DNA of 64,000 nucleotides, taken from JABFWF01 sp035539135 (GTDB lineage Bacteria; Pseudomonadota; Gammaproteobacteria; Xanthomonadales; Xanthomonadaceae). The notes below the pieces were generated by a model. That model did not search any database. It was not told the DNA's origin and was given only the letters and a program-made list of their open reading frames with translations. The first letter of the stretch is position 1. Each line of letters opens with the position of its first letter. The stretch is taken from the NCBI GenBank assembly GCA_035539135.1, contig DATLJD010000006.1:1-64000 (forward strand), in the 5' to 3' direction. Position numbers and translations under genes: made by a program. Below are positions 46,047 through 54,552 of the stretch, piece after piece.

Positions 46047-46229
46047 TCAGCTGTGGTGCGAACGGCCAGAGCCCGACTTCTTGCCGCCGCCGTCCTGCTT
46101 GTTGACGGTCGCCCAGGCGATGCGCTCGGCGTCGTCCTTGGACTTGCCTTCCTTGCGCTCGCTCTTTTCGATGTGTTCGGCCTGGCGCTTCTGCTTGTCG
46201 GTGTAGCTGGATTTGTCGCCGCGTGGCAT
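46047..46229 (-). CDS. Small basic KGG/plasmid-stabilisation-like protein
   Basis: A 60-residue hydrophilic protein: PRGDKSSYTDKQKRQAEHIE, then KEGKSKDDAERIAWATVNK and a Gly/Lys/His-rich tail. This pattern (YT-KQKR-AEHIE...AER-AWATVNK) is a widespread family often labelled plasmid stabilisation protein; the real function is unknown and may be stress-related. ATG 46229 has GGGAGA upstream. Its stop touches the REP-like cluster. Confidence 0.75.
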   Translation of the reverse strand: MPRGDKSSYTDKQKRQAEHIEKSERKEGKSKDDAERIAWATVNKQDGGGKKSGSGRSHHS

Positions 46230-46358
46230 GGGCCTGTCTCCCGGCCCGGGCAAGCGGGCCGCAGGCGGACGCTAGCGTGCGGAATGTTCAGCGCGTGGCA
46301 AAAACCGGGCGGGGTGCGCGCACGCATTCATGGCAAGCCCCTGGCACTCGTGGCGTAA

Positions 46359-46445
46359 GAGCGGAGCTTGGCTCGGCAACCGGACAGACCGGTTCGCCGG
46401 AACTGGCCCGGCGCTGCGGCGGCCCAGGCGGAGCAAGCTCCGCTC
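46359..46445. repeat. Hairpin cluster related to the multi-hairpin element
   Basis: GAGCGGAGCTTG (46359-46370) and CAAGCTCCGCTC (46434-46445) form a perfect 12-bp inverted repeat. Inside are AACCGG-ACAGA-CCGGTT (46378-46394) and a local GCGGAGC-AA-GCTCCGC (46428-46443). The AGCGGAGC/GCTCCGCT core is the same as a hairpin in the copies at 13 and 16 kb. Probably a decayed or partial relative. Nothing else is seen between 46230 and 46510. Confidence 0.6.
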
Positions 46446-46510
46446 CGCGCCGACGGGGCAGGGGAAGCGCGGTCCAAGGAGCGCAAGCGGAGGGTCGGAG
46501 AACAGCCGCC

Positions 46511-48301
46511 TCAGGAATCGAACGCCTCCGCGTCCAGCGCCATCAGCGTCGCCGCGCCGCTCTCGATCGCGGCGCGGTGGGTCGCGATCCGCGGCAGGAT
46601 CCGCGCGTAGTAGAAGCGCGCGGTCTCGCGCTTGCCGGCCTTGAACGCCGCCGGCAGCGACGACGCCTCCGCCGCCGCCACGCTGCGCGCCCACCAGTAG
46701 GCCAGGGTGACGTAGCCCGACAGCATCAGGTAGTCGTAGGACGCCGCGCCGATCTCCTCCGGGTTCGCCGCCGCGCGCCGGCCGATCTCCTGGCTCAAGG
46801 CGAGCCACTGCGCCAGCGCGTCGGCCAGCGCCGGCACGAACTCCGCCGCCGCGCCCTGCGCCTGCTCCGCGCAGAACGCCTGCGCGCGCCCGGCGAACGC
46901 GCGCAGCCCCGCGCCCTGCTGCTGCAGCAGCTTGCGGCCGACCAGGTCCAGCGCCTGGATGCCGGTGGTGCCTTCATAGAGCGTGGTGATGCGCGCGTCG
47001 CGCGCCAGTTGCTCCATGCCGTGCTCGCCGATGTAGCCGTGGCCGCCGAAGCACTGCAGCGCGTCGTAGGTGCACTCCACGCCCCACTCGGTGAGGCAGG
47101 CCTTGACGATCGGGGTGAGGAAGCCGAGTTCGGCCTCGGCGCGCGCGCGTTCCTCGTCGCCGTCGCCGTGCGCGGCGACGTCCACCAGCGAGGCGGCGTG
47201 ATAGGCCAGCGCGCGGCCGCCCTCGACCAGCGCCTTCTGGGTCAGCAGCATGCGCCGCACGTCGGGGTGCACGATGATCGGATCCGCCGGCTTGTCGGGC
47301 GCCTTCGGCCCCGACAGCGAGCGCATCTGCAGGCGCTCGCGCGCGTAGCGCAGCGCGTTCTGGTAAGCGCGGTCGGCGAGGCCCAGTCCTTGCAGCCCGA
47401 CCGCCAGGCGCGCGGTGTTCATCATGGTGAACATTGCCGCGAGGCCGCGGTGCGGCTCGCCGATCAGCCAGCCCTGCGCGCCGTCGAAGTTCATCACGCA
47501 GGTGGCCGAGCCGTGGATGCCCATCTTGTGCTCGAGCGCGCCGCAGCGCAGCGCGTTGCGCCCGCCGACCGTGCCGTCGCGCGCCACCCGCAGCTTGGGG
47601 ACGATGAACATCGAGATGCCCTTGACCCCGGCTGGCGCGTCCGGCAGCCGCGCCAGCACCAGGTGCACGATGTTGTCGGTGAAGTCGTGCTCGCCGGCGG
47701 TGATGAAGATCTTGGTGCCGCTGATCGCGTAACTGCCGTCGGCCTGCGGCTCGGCGCGCGTGCGCAGCAGGCCGAGGTCGCTGCCGCAGTGCGCCTCGGT
47801 CAGGCACATCGTGCCGGTCCAGCGGCCTTCGACCAGCGGCTTGAGGAACACCTCGCGCTGCCAGTCCTCGCCGTGGTGCAGCAGCGCCTCGGTGGCGCCG
47901 TGCGAAAGCAGCGGGAAGTTGCCCCAGGCGAGGTTCGCGGCGTCGATCATTTCCTTCAGCGGCACCCCGGCGAGGTGAGGCAGGCCCTGGCCGCCGAACT
48001 CCGGCTGCGCGGTCAGCCCGCTCCAGCCGCCGTCCACGTACTGCGCGTAGGCCTCGCGGAAGCCGGGCGGGGTGGTGACCTCGCCGGTGTCCACGTCGAG
48101 CCGGCAGCCGAAGCGGTCGCCGGCGGCGTTGAGCGGCGCCAGCACGCTTTCGGTGAAGCGCGCGCCTTCCTCCAGCACCGCGTCGAGCACGTCGCGCGTC
48201 GCCTCCGCGTAACCCAGCCGGGCGAACAGCGGCTCCGCGCCGAGCACGTCGAACAGGACGAAGCGCATGTCGCGCAACGGGGCGTGGTAGCTGCTGCTCA
48301 T
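46511..48301 (-). CDS. Acyl-CoA dehydrogenase (large, FadE5/DmdC-like)
   Basis: FAD-dependent enzyme making trans-2-enoyl-CoA in fatty acid or related beta-oxidation, 596 residues. Seen: TEAHCGSDLGLLRTRAEP, GTKIFITAGEHDFTDNIVHL, an HPDVRRMLLTQKAL region, CFGGHGYIGEHGMEQLARDA and the catalytic glutamate in ITTLYEGTTGIQALDLVG. The extra N- and C-terminal segments (C-terminus about 480-596) mark the large bacterial group that also contains DmdC. The start at 48301 follows the family N-terminus (SSSYHAPLRDMRFVLFDVLG). Divergent from the symporter gene. Confidence 0.94.
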   Translation of the reverse strand: MSSSYHAPLRDMRFVLFDVLGAEPLFARLGYAEATRDVLDAVLEEGARFTESVLAPLNAAGDRFGCRLDVDTGEVTTPPGFREAYAQYVDGGWSGLTAQPEFGGQGLPHLAGVPLKEMIDAANLAWGNFPLLSHGATEALLHHGEDWQREVFLKPLVEGRWTGTMCLTEAHCGSDLGLLRTRAEPQADGSYAISGTKIFITAGEHDFTDNIVHLVLARLPDAPAGVKGISMFIVPKLRVARDGTVGGRNALRCGALEHKMGIHGSATCVMNFDGAQGWLIGEPHRGLAAMFTMMNTARLAVGLQGLGLADRAYQNALRYARERLQMRSLSGPKAPDKPADPIIVHPDVRRMLLTQKALVEGGRALAYHAASLVDVAAHGDGDEERARAEAELGFLTPIVKACLTEWGVECTYDALQCFGGHGYIGEHGMEQLARDARITTLYEGTTGIQALDLVGRKLLQQQGAGLRAFAGRAQAFCAEQAQGAAAEFVPALADALAQWLALSQEIGRRAAANPEEIGAASYDYLMLSGYVTLAYWWARSVAAAEASSLPAAFKAGKRETARFYYARILPRIATHRAAIESGAATLMALDAEAFDS

Positions 48302-48431
48302 CGGGGGCTCCGGGGCTTCCAGTCGGTGGCGTATGGTGGCCACGATAGCCCAACCGGCAGGCGACGGGGAGCGCCCCAAGGCGGTTAAGCTGCGCCGGGG
48401 CCCGACCACCGGGCAGGGGGAATCCGACCGC

Positions 48432-49937
48432 ATGACCGCCAGCACGCCGCTCGTCGCCACCTTCGCCGTCTACCTGCTCGCCATGGTCGCGATCGGCTTC
48501 CTGGCCTGGCGCTCGACCCGCAGCTTCGACGACTACATCCTCGGCGGGCGCTCGCTCGGCAGTTACGTCACCGCGCTGTCGGCCGGCGCCTCGGACATGA
48601 GCGGCTGGCTGCTGCTCGGCCTGCCCGGCGCGCTGTTCCTCGGCGGCGTGTCGGAGGCGTGGATCGCGCTGGGGCTGGCGGTCGGCGCCTGGTGCAACTG
48701 GAAGTTCGTGGCCGGCCCGCTGCGCGTCTACACCGAGCACACCCGCAACGCGCTTACCCTGCCGGACTACTTCACCCACCGCTTCGGCGACCGCAGCAAG
48801 CTGCTGCGCGTGCTCGCCGCGCTGGTGATCCTGGTGTTCTTCGCGGTGTATTGCGCCAGCGGCATCGTGGCCGGCGCGCGCCTGTTCGAGAGCGTGTTCG
48901 GCGTGCCCTACGCGCAGGCGCTGTGGTGGGGCGCGGCGGCGACCATCCTGTACACCCTGGTCGGCGGTTTCCTCGCGGTGAGCTGGACCGACACCGTGCA
49001 GGCCTCGCTGATGATCTTCGCGCTGGTGCTGACGCCGGTGGTGGTGATCGCCAGCAGCGGCGGCCTCGGGCCGAGCCTGGCGCTGATCGAGCAGGTGGAT
49101 CGCGCCAAGCTCGACTGGTTCCGGGGAGGCGCGCTCGGCGTCGTCGGCATCGTCTCGCTGCTGGCCTGGGGCCTCGGCTACTTCGGCCAGCCGCACATCC
49201 TTGCCCGCTTCATGGCCGCCGACGACCTCGCGACGATCCCCAAGGCGCGCCGGATCGGCATGACCTGGATGGTGCTGTGCCTGGCCGGCGCGATGGCGGT
49301 CGGCTTCTTCGGCAACGCCTACTTCGCCGCGCACCCGGGGCAGGGCGCGGCGGTGCAGGACAACCCGGAGCGGGTGTTCATCGCGCTCGCCACGCTGCTG
49401 TTCAATCCGTGGGTCGCGGGCGTGCTGCTGTCGGCGATCCTCGCCGCGATCATGAGCACGCTGTCGTGCCAGCTGCTGGTGTGCTCGAGCGCGCTGACCG
49501 AGGACTTCTACCGCGGCTTCCTGCGCCCGGCCGCGAGCCAGCGCGAACTCGTGTGGTTCGGCCGCGCGATGGTGCTGGGCGTGGCGCTGCTGGCGATCTG
49601 GATCGCGCGCGACCCGGACAGCCGCGTGCTCGGCCTGGTGAGCTATGCGTGGGCGGGTTTCGGCGCCGCGTTCGGGCCGGTGGTGCTGTTCTCGCTGTTC
49701 TGGAAGCGGATGACCCGCAACGGCGCGCTCGCCGGCATGGTGCTGGGCGCGGTCACGGTGATCGCGTGGAAGCAGGTCGCGGTGGACCAGTTCGGCTCGG
49801 CGCTGTACGAGATGGTGCCGGGCTTCGCCGTCGCCTGCGTCGCGATCGTGGTCGCGAGCGTGCTCGACCGGGTGCCGGCCGAGGACATCCGCGGCCGCCA
49901 CGACGCGGTGCAGGCGCAGCTGGCGGGCGGGTACTGA
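48432..49937 (+). CDS. putP: Sodium/proline symporter (SSS family)
   Basis: Sodium-coupled importer, most likely of proline, inner membrane, 501 residues with about 13 hydrophobic segments. Seen: SFDDYILGGRSLGSYVTALS, AGASDMSGWLLLGLPGALFL, TLPDYFTHRF, GYFGQPHILARFMAA, AILAAIMSTLSCQLLVCSSA and AWAGFGAAFGPVVLFSLFWK, all typical of PutP. The ATG at 48432 starts just before the first helix. Closely followed by hutF, but 38 bases and a separate -10 lie between them. Confidence 0.93.
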   Translation: MTASTPLVATFAVYLLAMVAIGFLAWRSTRSFDDYILGGRSLGSYVTALSAGASDMSGWLLLGLPGALFLGGVSEAWIALGLAVGAWCNWKFVAGPLRVYTEHTRNALTLPDYFTHRFGDRSKLLRVLAALVILVFFAVYCASGIVAGARLFESVFGVPYAQALWWGAAATILYTLVGGFLAVSWTDTVQASLMIFALVLTPVVVIASSGGLGPSLALIEQVDRAKLDWFRGGALGVVGIVSLLAWGLGYFGQPHILARFMAADDLATIPKARRIGMTWMVLCLAGAMAVGFFGNAYFAAHPGQGAAVQDNPERVFIALATLLFNPWVAGVLLSAILAAIMSTLSCQLLVCSSALTEDFYRGFLRPAASQRELVWFGRAMVLGVALLAIWIARDPDSRVLGLVSYAWAGFGAAFGPVVLFSLFWKRMTRNGALAGMVLGAVTVIAWKQVAVDQFGSALYEMVPGFAVACVAIVVASVLDRVPAEDIRGRHDAVQAQLAGGY

Positions 49938-49963
49938 CGCTGCACGACGGCGCCCGCGCAGGC

Positions 49964-49975
49964 GACAATCCGCGC
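49964..49975 (+). promoter_or_regulatory. -10 element implying a leaderless hutF mRNA
   Basis: GACAAT (49964-49969) is followed by six bases and then the hutF ATG. As at trmJ, the predicted transcription start falls on the first coding base, and no Shine-Dalgarno is present. Confidence 0.4.
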
Positions 49976-51316
49976 ATGCACACGCTCACCGCCGCCCAGT
50001 TGTGGACGCCCGCCGGCTGGCGCGCCGGCACCCGCCTGTCGTTCGAAGCCGGACGGATCACGGCGCTGGATGACGCTGCCGGCGGCGATGACTGGATCGT
50101 CCCCGGCGTCCCCAACCTGCATTCGCACGCCTTCCAGCGCGCGATGGCCGGCCTGGCCGAGCGCCAGACCGATCCCGCCGACAGCTTCTGGACCTGGCGC
50201 GAGACGATGTACCGGTTCGCCGCGCGCTTCGATCCGGACACGCTGCACGCGGTCGCCTGCCAGCTCTACGCGGAGATGCTGGAGGCCGGCTACACCACCG
50301 TCTGCGAGTTCCACTACCTGCACCACGCGCCCGACGGCCGCGCCTACGCCGATCCGGCCGCGATGTCGCGCGCGCTCATCGCCGCCGCGCGCGAGACCGG
50401 CATCCGCCTGACCCTGCTGCCGGTGCTGTACATGACCGGCGGCTTCGACGGCCGCGCGCTGGGCGAGCGGCAGCGCCGCTTCGGCCACGACGTGGATGCC
50501 TGGCTGCGCCTGTTCGACACGCTGCGCGCGCAGGAAGACGCCACGCTGCGGGTCGGCTGCGCCTTCCACAGCCTGCGCGCGGTGCCGCCGGACGCACTGC
50601 GCGCGGTGCTGGCCGCGCTGCCAGCCGACGCGCCGCTGCATATCCACATCGCCGAGCAGGTCGCCGAGGTCGAGGACTGCGTCGCCGTGCGCGGCGCGCG
50701 CCCGGTCGAGTGGCTGCTCGCCAACGCGCCGGTGGACGCGCGCTGGACCCTGGTGCACGCGACCCACCTCACCGACGCCGAGACTCGCGCCATCGCCCGC
50801 AGCGGCGCGACCGTCGCGATCTGTCCGACCACCGAGGCCAACCTCGGCGACGGCCTGTTCCCGCTGCGCGCCTACCTCGACGCGGGCGGCAGCTTCGGCG
50901 TCGGCTCGGATTCGCAGAGTTCGGTGTCGCCGGTGGAGGAGCTGCGCTGGCTCGAGTACGGGCAGCGCCTCGTTACGCGGCGCCGCAACGTCGCGGTCGG
51001 TGTCTCGCAGAGCGTCGGCGAAACCCTGCTGCACGGCACCCTCGCCAGCGGCGCGCGCTCCACCGGCCACGCGATCGGCGCGTTGCAGCCGGGCGCCTGC
51101 GCCGACTGGCTGGTGCTCGATGCCGACGCGCCGCAGTTCGCCGGCCTGCAGCCCGCCGACGCGGTCGACCGCTGGCTGTTCAGCGGCAACCGCAACCTGG
51201 TGCGCGACGTGTTCGTCGCCGGTGAGCAGGTGGTGCGCGACGGCCAGCACCGGGCGCGCGCGGATATCGCCGCTCGCTACGGCCGTGCCATGCAGCGCCT
51301 GGCTGGGGCAGGATAG
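49976..51316 (+). CDS. hutF: Formimidoylglutamate deiminase
   Basis: Amidohydrolase of the five-step histidine degradation route that converts N-formimidoyl-glutamate to N-formyl-glutamate and ammonia, 446 residues. Metal-site motifs: VPGVPNLHSHAFQRAMAGLA, LHIHIAEQVAEVEDC, WTLVHATHLTD and FGVGSDSQSSVSPVEELRWL. FWTWRETMYRFAARFDPD is typical of HutF rather than other family members. hutU is 4.5 kb away; hutH, hutI and hutG are not in the window. Confidence 0.93.
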   Translation: MHTLTAAQLWTPAGWRAGTRLSFEAGRITALDDAAGGDDWIVPGVPNLHSHAFQRAMAGLAERQTDPADSFWTWRETMYRFAARFDPDTLHAVACQLYAEMLEAGYTTVCEFHYLHHAPDGRAYADPAAMSRALIAAARETGIRLTLLPVLYMTGGFDGRALGERQRRFGHDVDAWLRLFDTLRAQEDATLRVGCAFHSLRAVPPDALRAVLAALPADAPLHIHIAEQVAEVEDCVAVRGARPVEWLLANAPVDARWTLVHATHLTDAETRAIARSGATVAICPTTEANLGDGLFPLRAYLDAGGSFGVGSDSQSSVSPVEELRWLEYGQRLVTRRRNVAVGVSQSVGETLLHGTLASGARSTGHAIGALQPGACADWLVLDADAPQFAGLQPADAVDRWLFSGNRNLVRDVFVAGEQVVRDGQHRARADIAARYGRAMQRLAGAG

Positions 51317-51353
51317 GCACCACGGCCACGCGCGGCCCGCACTGGAGGTTTCC

Positions 51354-51659
51354 ATGCGCAAGCTCGTCCCCGCCCTGCTGCTGGCAACCGCCTGGAGCGC
51401 CGGCGCGCAAACCCAGGTCGCGCCCGCGACGCCGCCCGCGCCTGGCTTCGTCGTCGAGCATGTGCCCGAACGTCTTTCGGCACGGGAGCAGGAGGTCGAG
51501 GACCGTTGCGTGCGGGCGACCGGATCGCATGCCGTGCGTCGCCGCGAGGAGCGGCAGACCAAGGGCACCACCGGGACCCACGGGGAATGCGCCGGGCAGG
51601 GCTTTTCCGGCAGCAACAACGACCTCGAGTCGGGCCTGCAGAGCCCCGCGATCCAGTAG
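51354..51659 (+). CDS. Small secreted protein with CxR-TGS motif (paralogue A)
   Basis: A 101-residue exported protein: signal peptide (RKLVPALLLATAWSAGA), then a mature part with RCVRATGSHAVRRREERQ and GECAGQGFSGSNNDLESGL. Two cysteines about 27 residues apart could form a disulfide. GGAGG precedes the ATG. The C-[VL]-R-x-TGS and C-A-x-G-x-[FY]-[ST] spacing recurs in the protein encoded at 53054-53392, so the two are probably related. Function unknown. Confidence 0.7.
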   Translation: MRKLVPALLLATAWSAGAQTQVAPATPPAPGFVVEHVPERLSAREQEVEDRCVRATGSHAVRRREERQTKGTTGTHGECAGQGFSGSNNDLESGLQSPAIQ

Positions 51660-51668
51660 CACAGGCCG

Positions 51669-52928
51669 TCACGGGCCAGCGGCGCCCCCACCGTCGGTTA
51701 GCACCACGTCGAAGGTGCGCGCGTCGCCGTCGTTGGGCGCAGGCGCGATCCGCAGCAGCCGCGCCAGCAGCGGATACACGTCCACGTTGTCGAACGGCGG
51801 CAGCCGCACGCCGTTGCGGAACGCCGGGCCGTCGGCGACGAACACCGCGCGCATCTCGGGCGCCTCCGGCGCGTAGCCGTGCGCGCCGCGCGCGCTCCAG
51901 TCGTCGGCGTCGTCCTCCGGCGCGAGGTAGCGCCAGCCGACGTCGGCCTGGCACACGTAGGGCGGGATGCGCGGGTGACGGCCGTAGTGCCAGCGCGCGG
52001 GCAGCTCCGCCTTGCGCCAGCAGGTCGCGTGCGGATGGCGGCCGGGCAGGTGCGCGTCCACGGCCGCCTCGTGCCCGGGGCGCGCCGCCAGGCCGATCAC
52101 CTGGCCGGCGGTCACCACGTCCACGTCGCTGTCCGCCAGTCCCGCATCGTGCAGCAGGTCCGCCAGCGGCACGCGCTGGCCGTCCGGGATCTCGGCCATG
52201 CCGTGGTCGGACACGACGACGAGGTTGATCCGCTCGCGCATGCCGCGCGCCTCCAGCCCGCGCAGCAGGCGCGCCAGGGCGACATCCACCGCCGACTGCG
52301 CCGCGCGCGTCTCCGGCGAGGCCACGCCGGTCGCGTGCTCCGCGCTGTCCACCTGGTTGAAATACAGGGTGAGGAAGCGCGGCCGCCGCGCGCGCGGCAG
52401 GTCCAGCCAGGCCAGCACCTGGTCCACGCGTTGCGCCGGCGTCACCGTTGCGTCGAAGGGCCTCCAGTAATCCGGATGCGCGCCGCCGATCGCCGCTTCC
52501 GAGCCCGGCCAGAACATCGTCGCCGCGCGCCCGCCGTGCCGGCGCAGCGTGGTCCACAGCGGTTCGCCGCCCCACCAGCGCGGATCGCCGACCGCGTCGC
52601 GGTCGTGCAGCGAGAACGTGCCGAGCACGGGATCGCGCATCGTGTTCTGCACGATGCCGTGGTGGTCCGGGCGCAGCCCGGTCACCAGCGTGTAGTGGTT
52701 TGGAAAGGTCAGCGCCGGGTAGGACGGATTCATCCATCGCGCCCAGACGCCGCGGCGCGCGAGCGCGTCCAGCGTCGGCATCTCGCCGCGGCCGACCACG
52801 TCGGCGCGCAGGCCGTCGATTGACACCAGCAGCACCGGCGGCGCCGCGGGCGGCGGTGCGACGCTGGCGCAGGCGGCCAGGCAGGCGAGCAGGGCAGGGA
52901 GCAGGGAGCGCAGGCAGCGTGTCGGCAT
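51669..52928 (-). CDS. Nucleotide pyrophosphatase/phosphodiesterase-like lipoprotein
   Basis: A 419-residue member of the alkaline phosphatase superfamily, NPP group. Lipobox LAAC places the lipidated cysteine at position 20. Zinc/catalytic residues: D38 in LLVSIDGLRAD, nucleophile T74 in YPALTFPNHYTLVTGL, TLYFNQVDSAEH, VVSDHGMAEIPDG and ARGAHGYAPEAPEM. Xanthomonas NPP is the structural prototype. Predicted to hydrolyse phosphodiester or pyrophosphate bonds at the periplasmic face. Convergent with paralogue A (nine bases apart). Confidence 0.92.
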   Translation of the reverse strand: MPTRCLRSLLPALLACLAACASVAPPPAAPPVLLVSIDGLRADVVGRGEMPTLDALARRGVWARWMNPSYPALTFPNHYTLVTGLRPDHHGIVQNTMRDPVLGTFSLHDRDAVGDPRWWGGEPLWTTLRRHGGRAATMFWPGSEAAIGGAHPDYWRPFDATVTPAQRVDQVLAWLDLPRARRPRFLTLYFNQVDSAEHATGVASPETRAAQSAVDVALARLLRGLEARGMRERINLVVVSDHGMAEIPDGQRVPLADLLHDAGLADSDVDVVTAGQVIGLAARPGHEAAVDAHLPGRHPHATCWRKAELPARWHYGRHPRIPPYVCQADVGWRYLAPEDDADDWSARGAHGYAPEAPEMRAVFVADGPAFRNGVRLPPFDNVDVYPLLARLLRIAPAPNDGDARTFDVVLTDGGGAAGP

Positions 52929-53004
52929 CGCGCCATGTTAGTGGCGGCTGACGCGATCCTGAATCCGCGCCCCCGGAGTTCATTCCGCGCTGCCGGCGCA
53001 GGCG

Positions 53005-53035
53005 TATAAGAGCTTCATGGCGCGCGCAGCGCGCC
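53005..53035 (+). promoter_or_regulatory. Promoter and 5' hairpin of paralogue B
   Basis: TATAAG at 53005-53010 is a plausible -10, and GGCGCGC-GCA-GCGCGCC at 53019-53035 would form a hairpin in the short 5' leader, ahead of GGAGG and the ATG at 53054. No clear -35. Confidence 0.4.
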
Positions 53036-53053
53036 GCCTGACGGAGGTGCCCC

Positions 53054-53392
53054 ATGAACAGACTGCTGCTCGCCACCCTGCTGGCCGGCTTCGCGTCCGT
53101 CGCGTCCGCGCAGAGCGTCGGCACGGCCACCCAGCCGGTCAATCCCGACCCGCTCCGTTCCGACGTCGCCACCCGCGACGTGCGCGACCACACCTGCCTG
53201 CGCGACACCGGTTCGGTGATCACCGCCGCGCAGAACCGCCGCGCCCTGCGTGAGGCCCGCGCCCGCGGCGACGAGAAGGTGACCGTGCACTGCGCCGCCT
53301 ACGGTCGCGCCTACACCCAGGACGACATCCGCCGCACCGGCGGCATGGACGTCGCCGACTCGCTCCGCCAGCTGGATCCGTCGATCCACTGA
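53054..53392 (+). CDS. Small secreted protein with CxR-TGS motif (paralogue B)
   Basis: A 112-residue exported protein: signal peptide (NRLLLATLLAGFASVASA), then HTCLRDTGSVITAAQNRRAL and VHCAAYGRAYTQDDIRRTGG. It shares the C-x-R-x-TGS...C-A-x-G layout with the protein at 51354-51659. GGAGG precedes the ATG and a strong terminator follows, so it is a complete single-gene unit. Function unknown. Confidence 0.8.
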   Translation: MNRLLLATLLAGFASVASAQSVGTATQPVNPDPLRSDVATRDVRDHTCLRDTGSVITAAQNRRALREARARGDEKVTVHCAAYGRAYTQDDIRRTGGMDVADSLRQLDPSIH

Positions 53393-53410
53393 CACCGCGT
53401 TCCACGCAAC

Positions 53411-53442
53411 GAAAAAGCCCGGCTCCGGCCGGGCTTTTTTTT
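53411..53442 (+). terminator. Intrinsic terminator of paralogue B
   Basis: AAAAAGCCCGG-CTCCGG-CCGGGCTTTTTTTT: a GC-rich stem followed by eight T, 18 bases after the stop. Confidence 0.95.
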
Positions 53443-53537
53443 GCAGGCGGCACCCGCCTGCCTGCCGGGCAGCCAGCATTGACGGGTCCTGCGCGCAAGG
53501 CGGCGCACCGTGCCAGCGGACCCTGCGAGGCACTGCG

Positions 53538-54482
53538 ATGCGCATCCACCACCTCAATTGCATCTCCAGCTGCCCGCTCGGCGGGCGGCTGATGGACGGC
53601 TTCAGCCCGGGCGTGCTCGAACGCGGCCACCTCACCTGCCACTGCCTGCTGATCGAGACCGACGACCGCCTGGTGCTGGTGGACACCGGCTTCGGCCTGC
53701 GCGACGTCGCCGATCCGAAGAGCCGGCTGAGCGCGTTCTTCCTGTTCCTGGTGCGCCCGGAGTTCCGCGAGCGGATGACCGCGCGCCGGCAGGTCGAGGC
53801 GCTCGGCTTCGATCCCGACGACGTCCAGGACATCCTGCTGACCCACCTCGACTTCGACCACGCCGGCGGCCTCGACGACTTCCCGCACGCGCGCGTGCAC
53901 ATGATGGCGCGCGAGCGCGAGTACGCCGAGCTGCAGAAGACCTGGCTGGACCGCCAGCGCTTCCGCCCGCAGCAGTGGTCCACGCGCGGCCAGTGGCTGA
54001 CCTACCGCGAGGGCGCGGGCGAGCGCTGGATGGGCTTCTCCCAGGTGCGCGACCTGCACGACCTGCCGCCGGAGTTGCTGTTCGTGCCCCTGCCCGGCCA
54101 CACCTTCGGCCACGCCGGCGTCGCGGTGCGGGTGGACGGGCGCTGGCGGCTGCTGGCCGGCGACGCCTACTTCCACTGGCAGGAAATGGAAGCGCAGCCG
54201 CACTGCACGCCCGGCCTGCGCTTCTACCAGTGGATGATGGAGAAGGACCGCGGCGCGCGCCTGGACAACCAGCGCCGGCTGCGCGAGCTGCGCGCGGCGC
54301 ACGCGGGCGAGGTGGAGCTGTTCTGCTCGCACGACGTGCGCGAGTTCGAGCGCCTGTCCGGCCGCTCCGCGCGACTGCCCGCCGAGGCCGTCGTCGGTCG
54401 CCGCGCAACGGACGGCGATGCCTGGCCCGAGGCGTTCCCGCCGCCGCCACGCTCCGAGCCTCCGCGGCCGCGTTACCACTGA
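53538..54482 (+). CDS. Metallo-beta-lactamase-fold hydrolase
   Basis: A 314-residue cytosolic hydrolase (no signal peptide). Metal motif at 103-108 reads HLDFDHAGG, i.e. HxDxDH with Asp in place of the second His, followed by PLPGHTFGHAG, LLAGDAYFHWQEM and ELFCSHDVREFE. The layout is like quorum-quenching lactonases and related esterases, but the Asp substitution suggests a different metal site or substrate. Starts MRIHHLNCISSCPLGGRLMD with GAGG upstream. Single gene between two terminators. Confidence 0.85.
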   Translation: MRIHHLNCISSCPLGGRLMDGFSPGVLERGHLTCHCLLIETDDRLVLVDTGFGLRDVADPKSRLSAFFLFLVRPEFRERMTARRQVEALGFDPDDVQDILLTHLDFDHAGGLDDFPHARVHMMAREREYAELQKTWLDRQRFRPQQWSTRGQWLTYREGAGERWMGFSQVRDLHDLPPELLFVPLPGHTFGHAGVAVRVDGRWRLLAGDAYFHWQEMEAQPHCTPGLRFYQWMMEKDRGARLDNQRRLRELRAAHAGEVELFCSHDVREFERLSGRSARLPAEAVVGRRATDGDAWPEAFPPPPRSEPPRPRYH

Positions 54483-54485
54483 AAA

Positions 54486-54518
54486 CACGAAGCCCGCGCG
54501 GGGGCGCGGGCTTCGTTG
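54486..54518. terminator. Hairpin between convergent hydrolase and methyltransferase genes
   Basis: CGAAGCCCGCGC-GGGG-GCGCGGGCTTCG is a perfect 12-bp stem just after the hydrolase stop, flanked by AAAACA and TTGG. The T tract is poor, so termination may be weak or Rho-assisted. Confidence 0.65.
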
Positions 54519-54552
54519 GCATCGGCGCCGCCGCGGGCGGCGGGCGCGTGGC

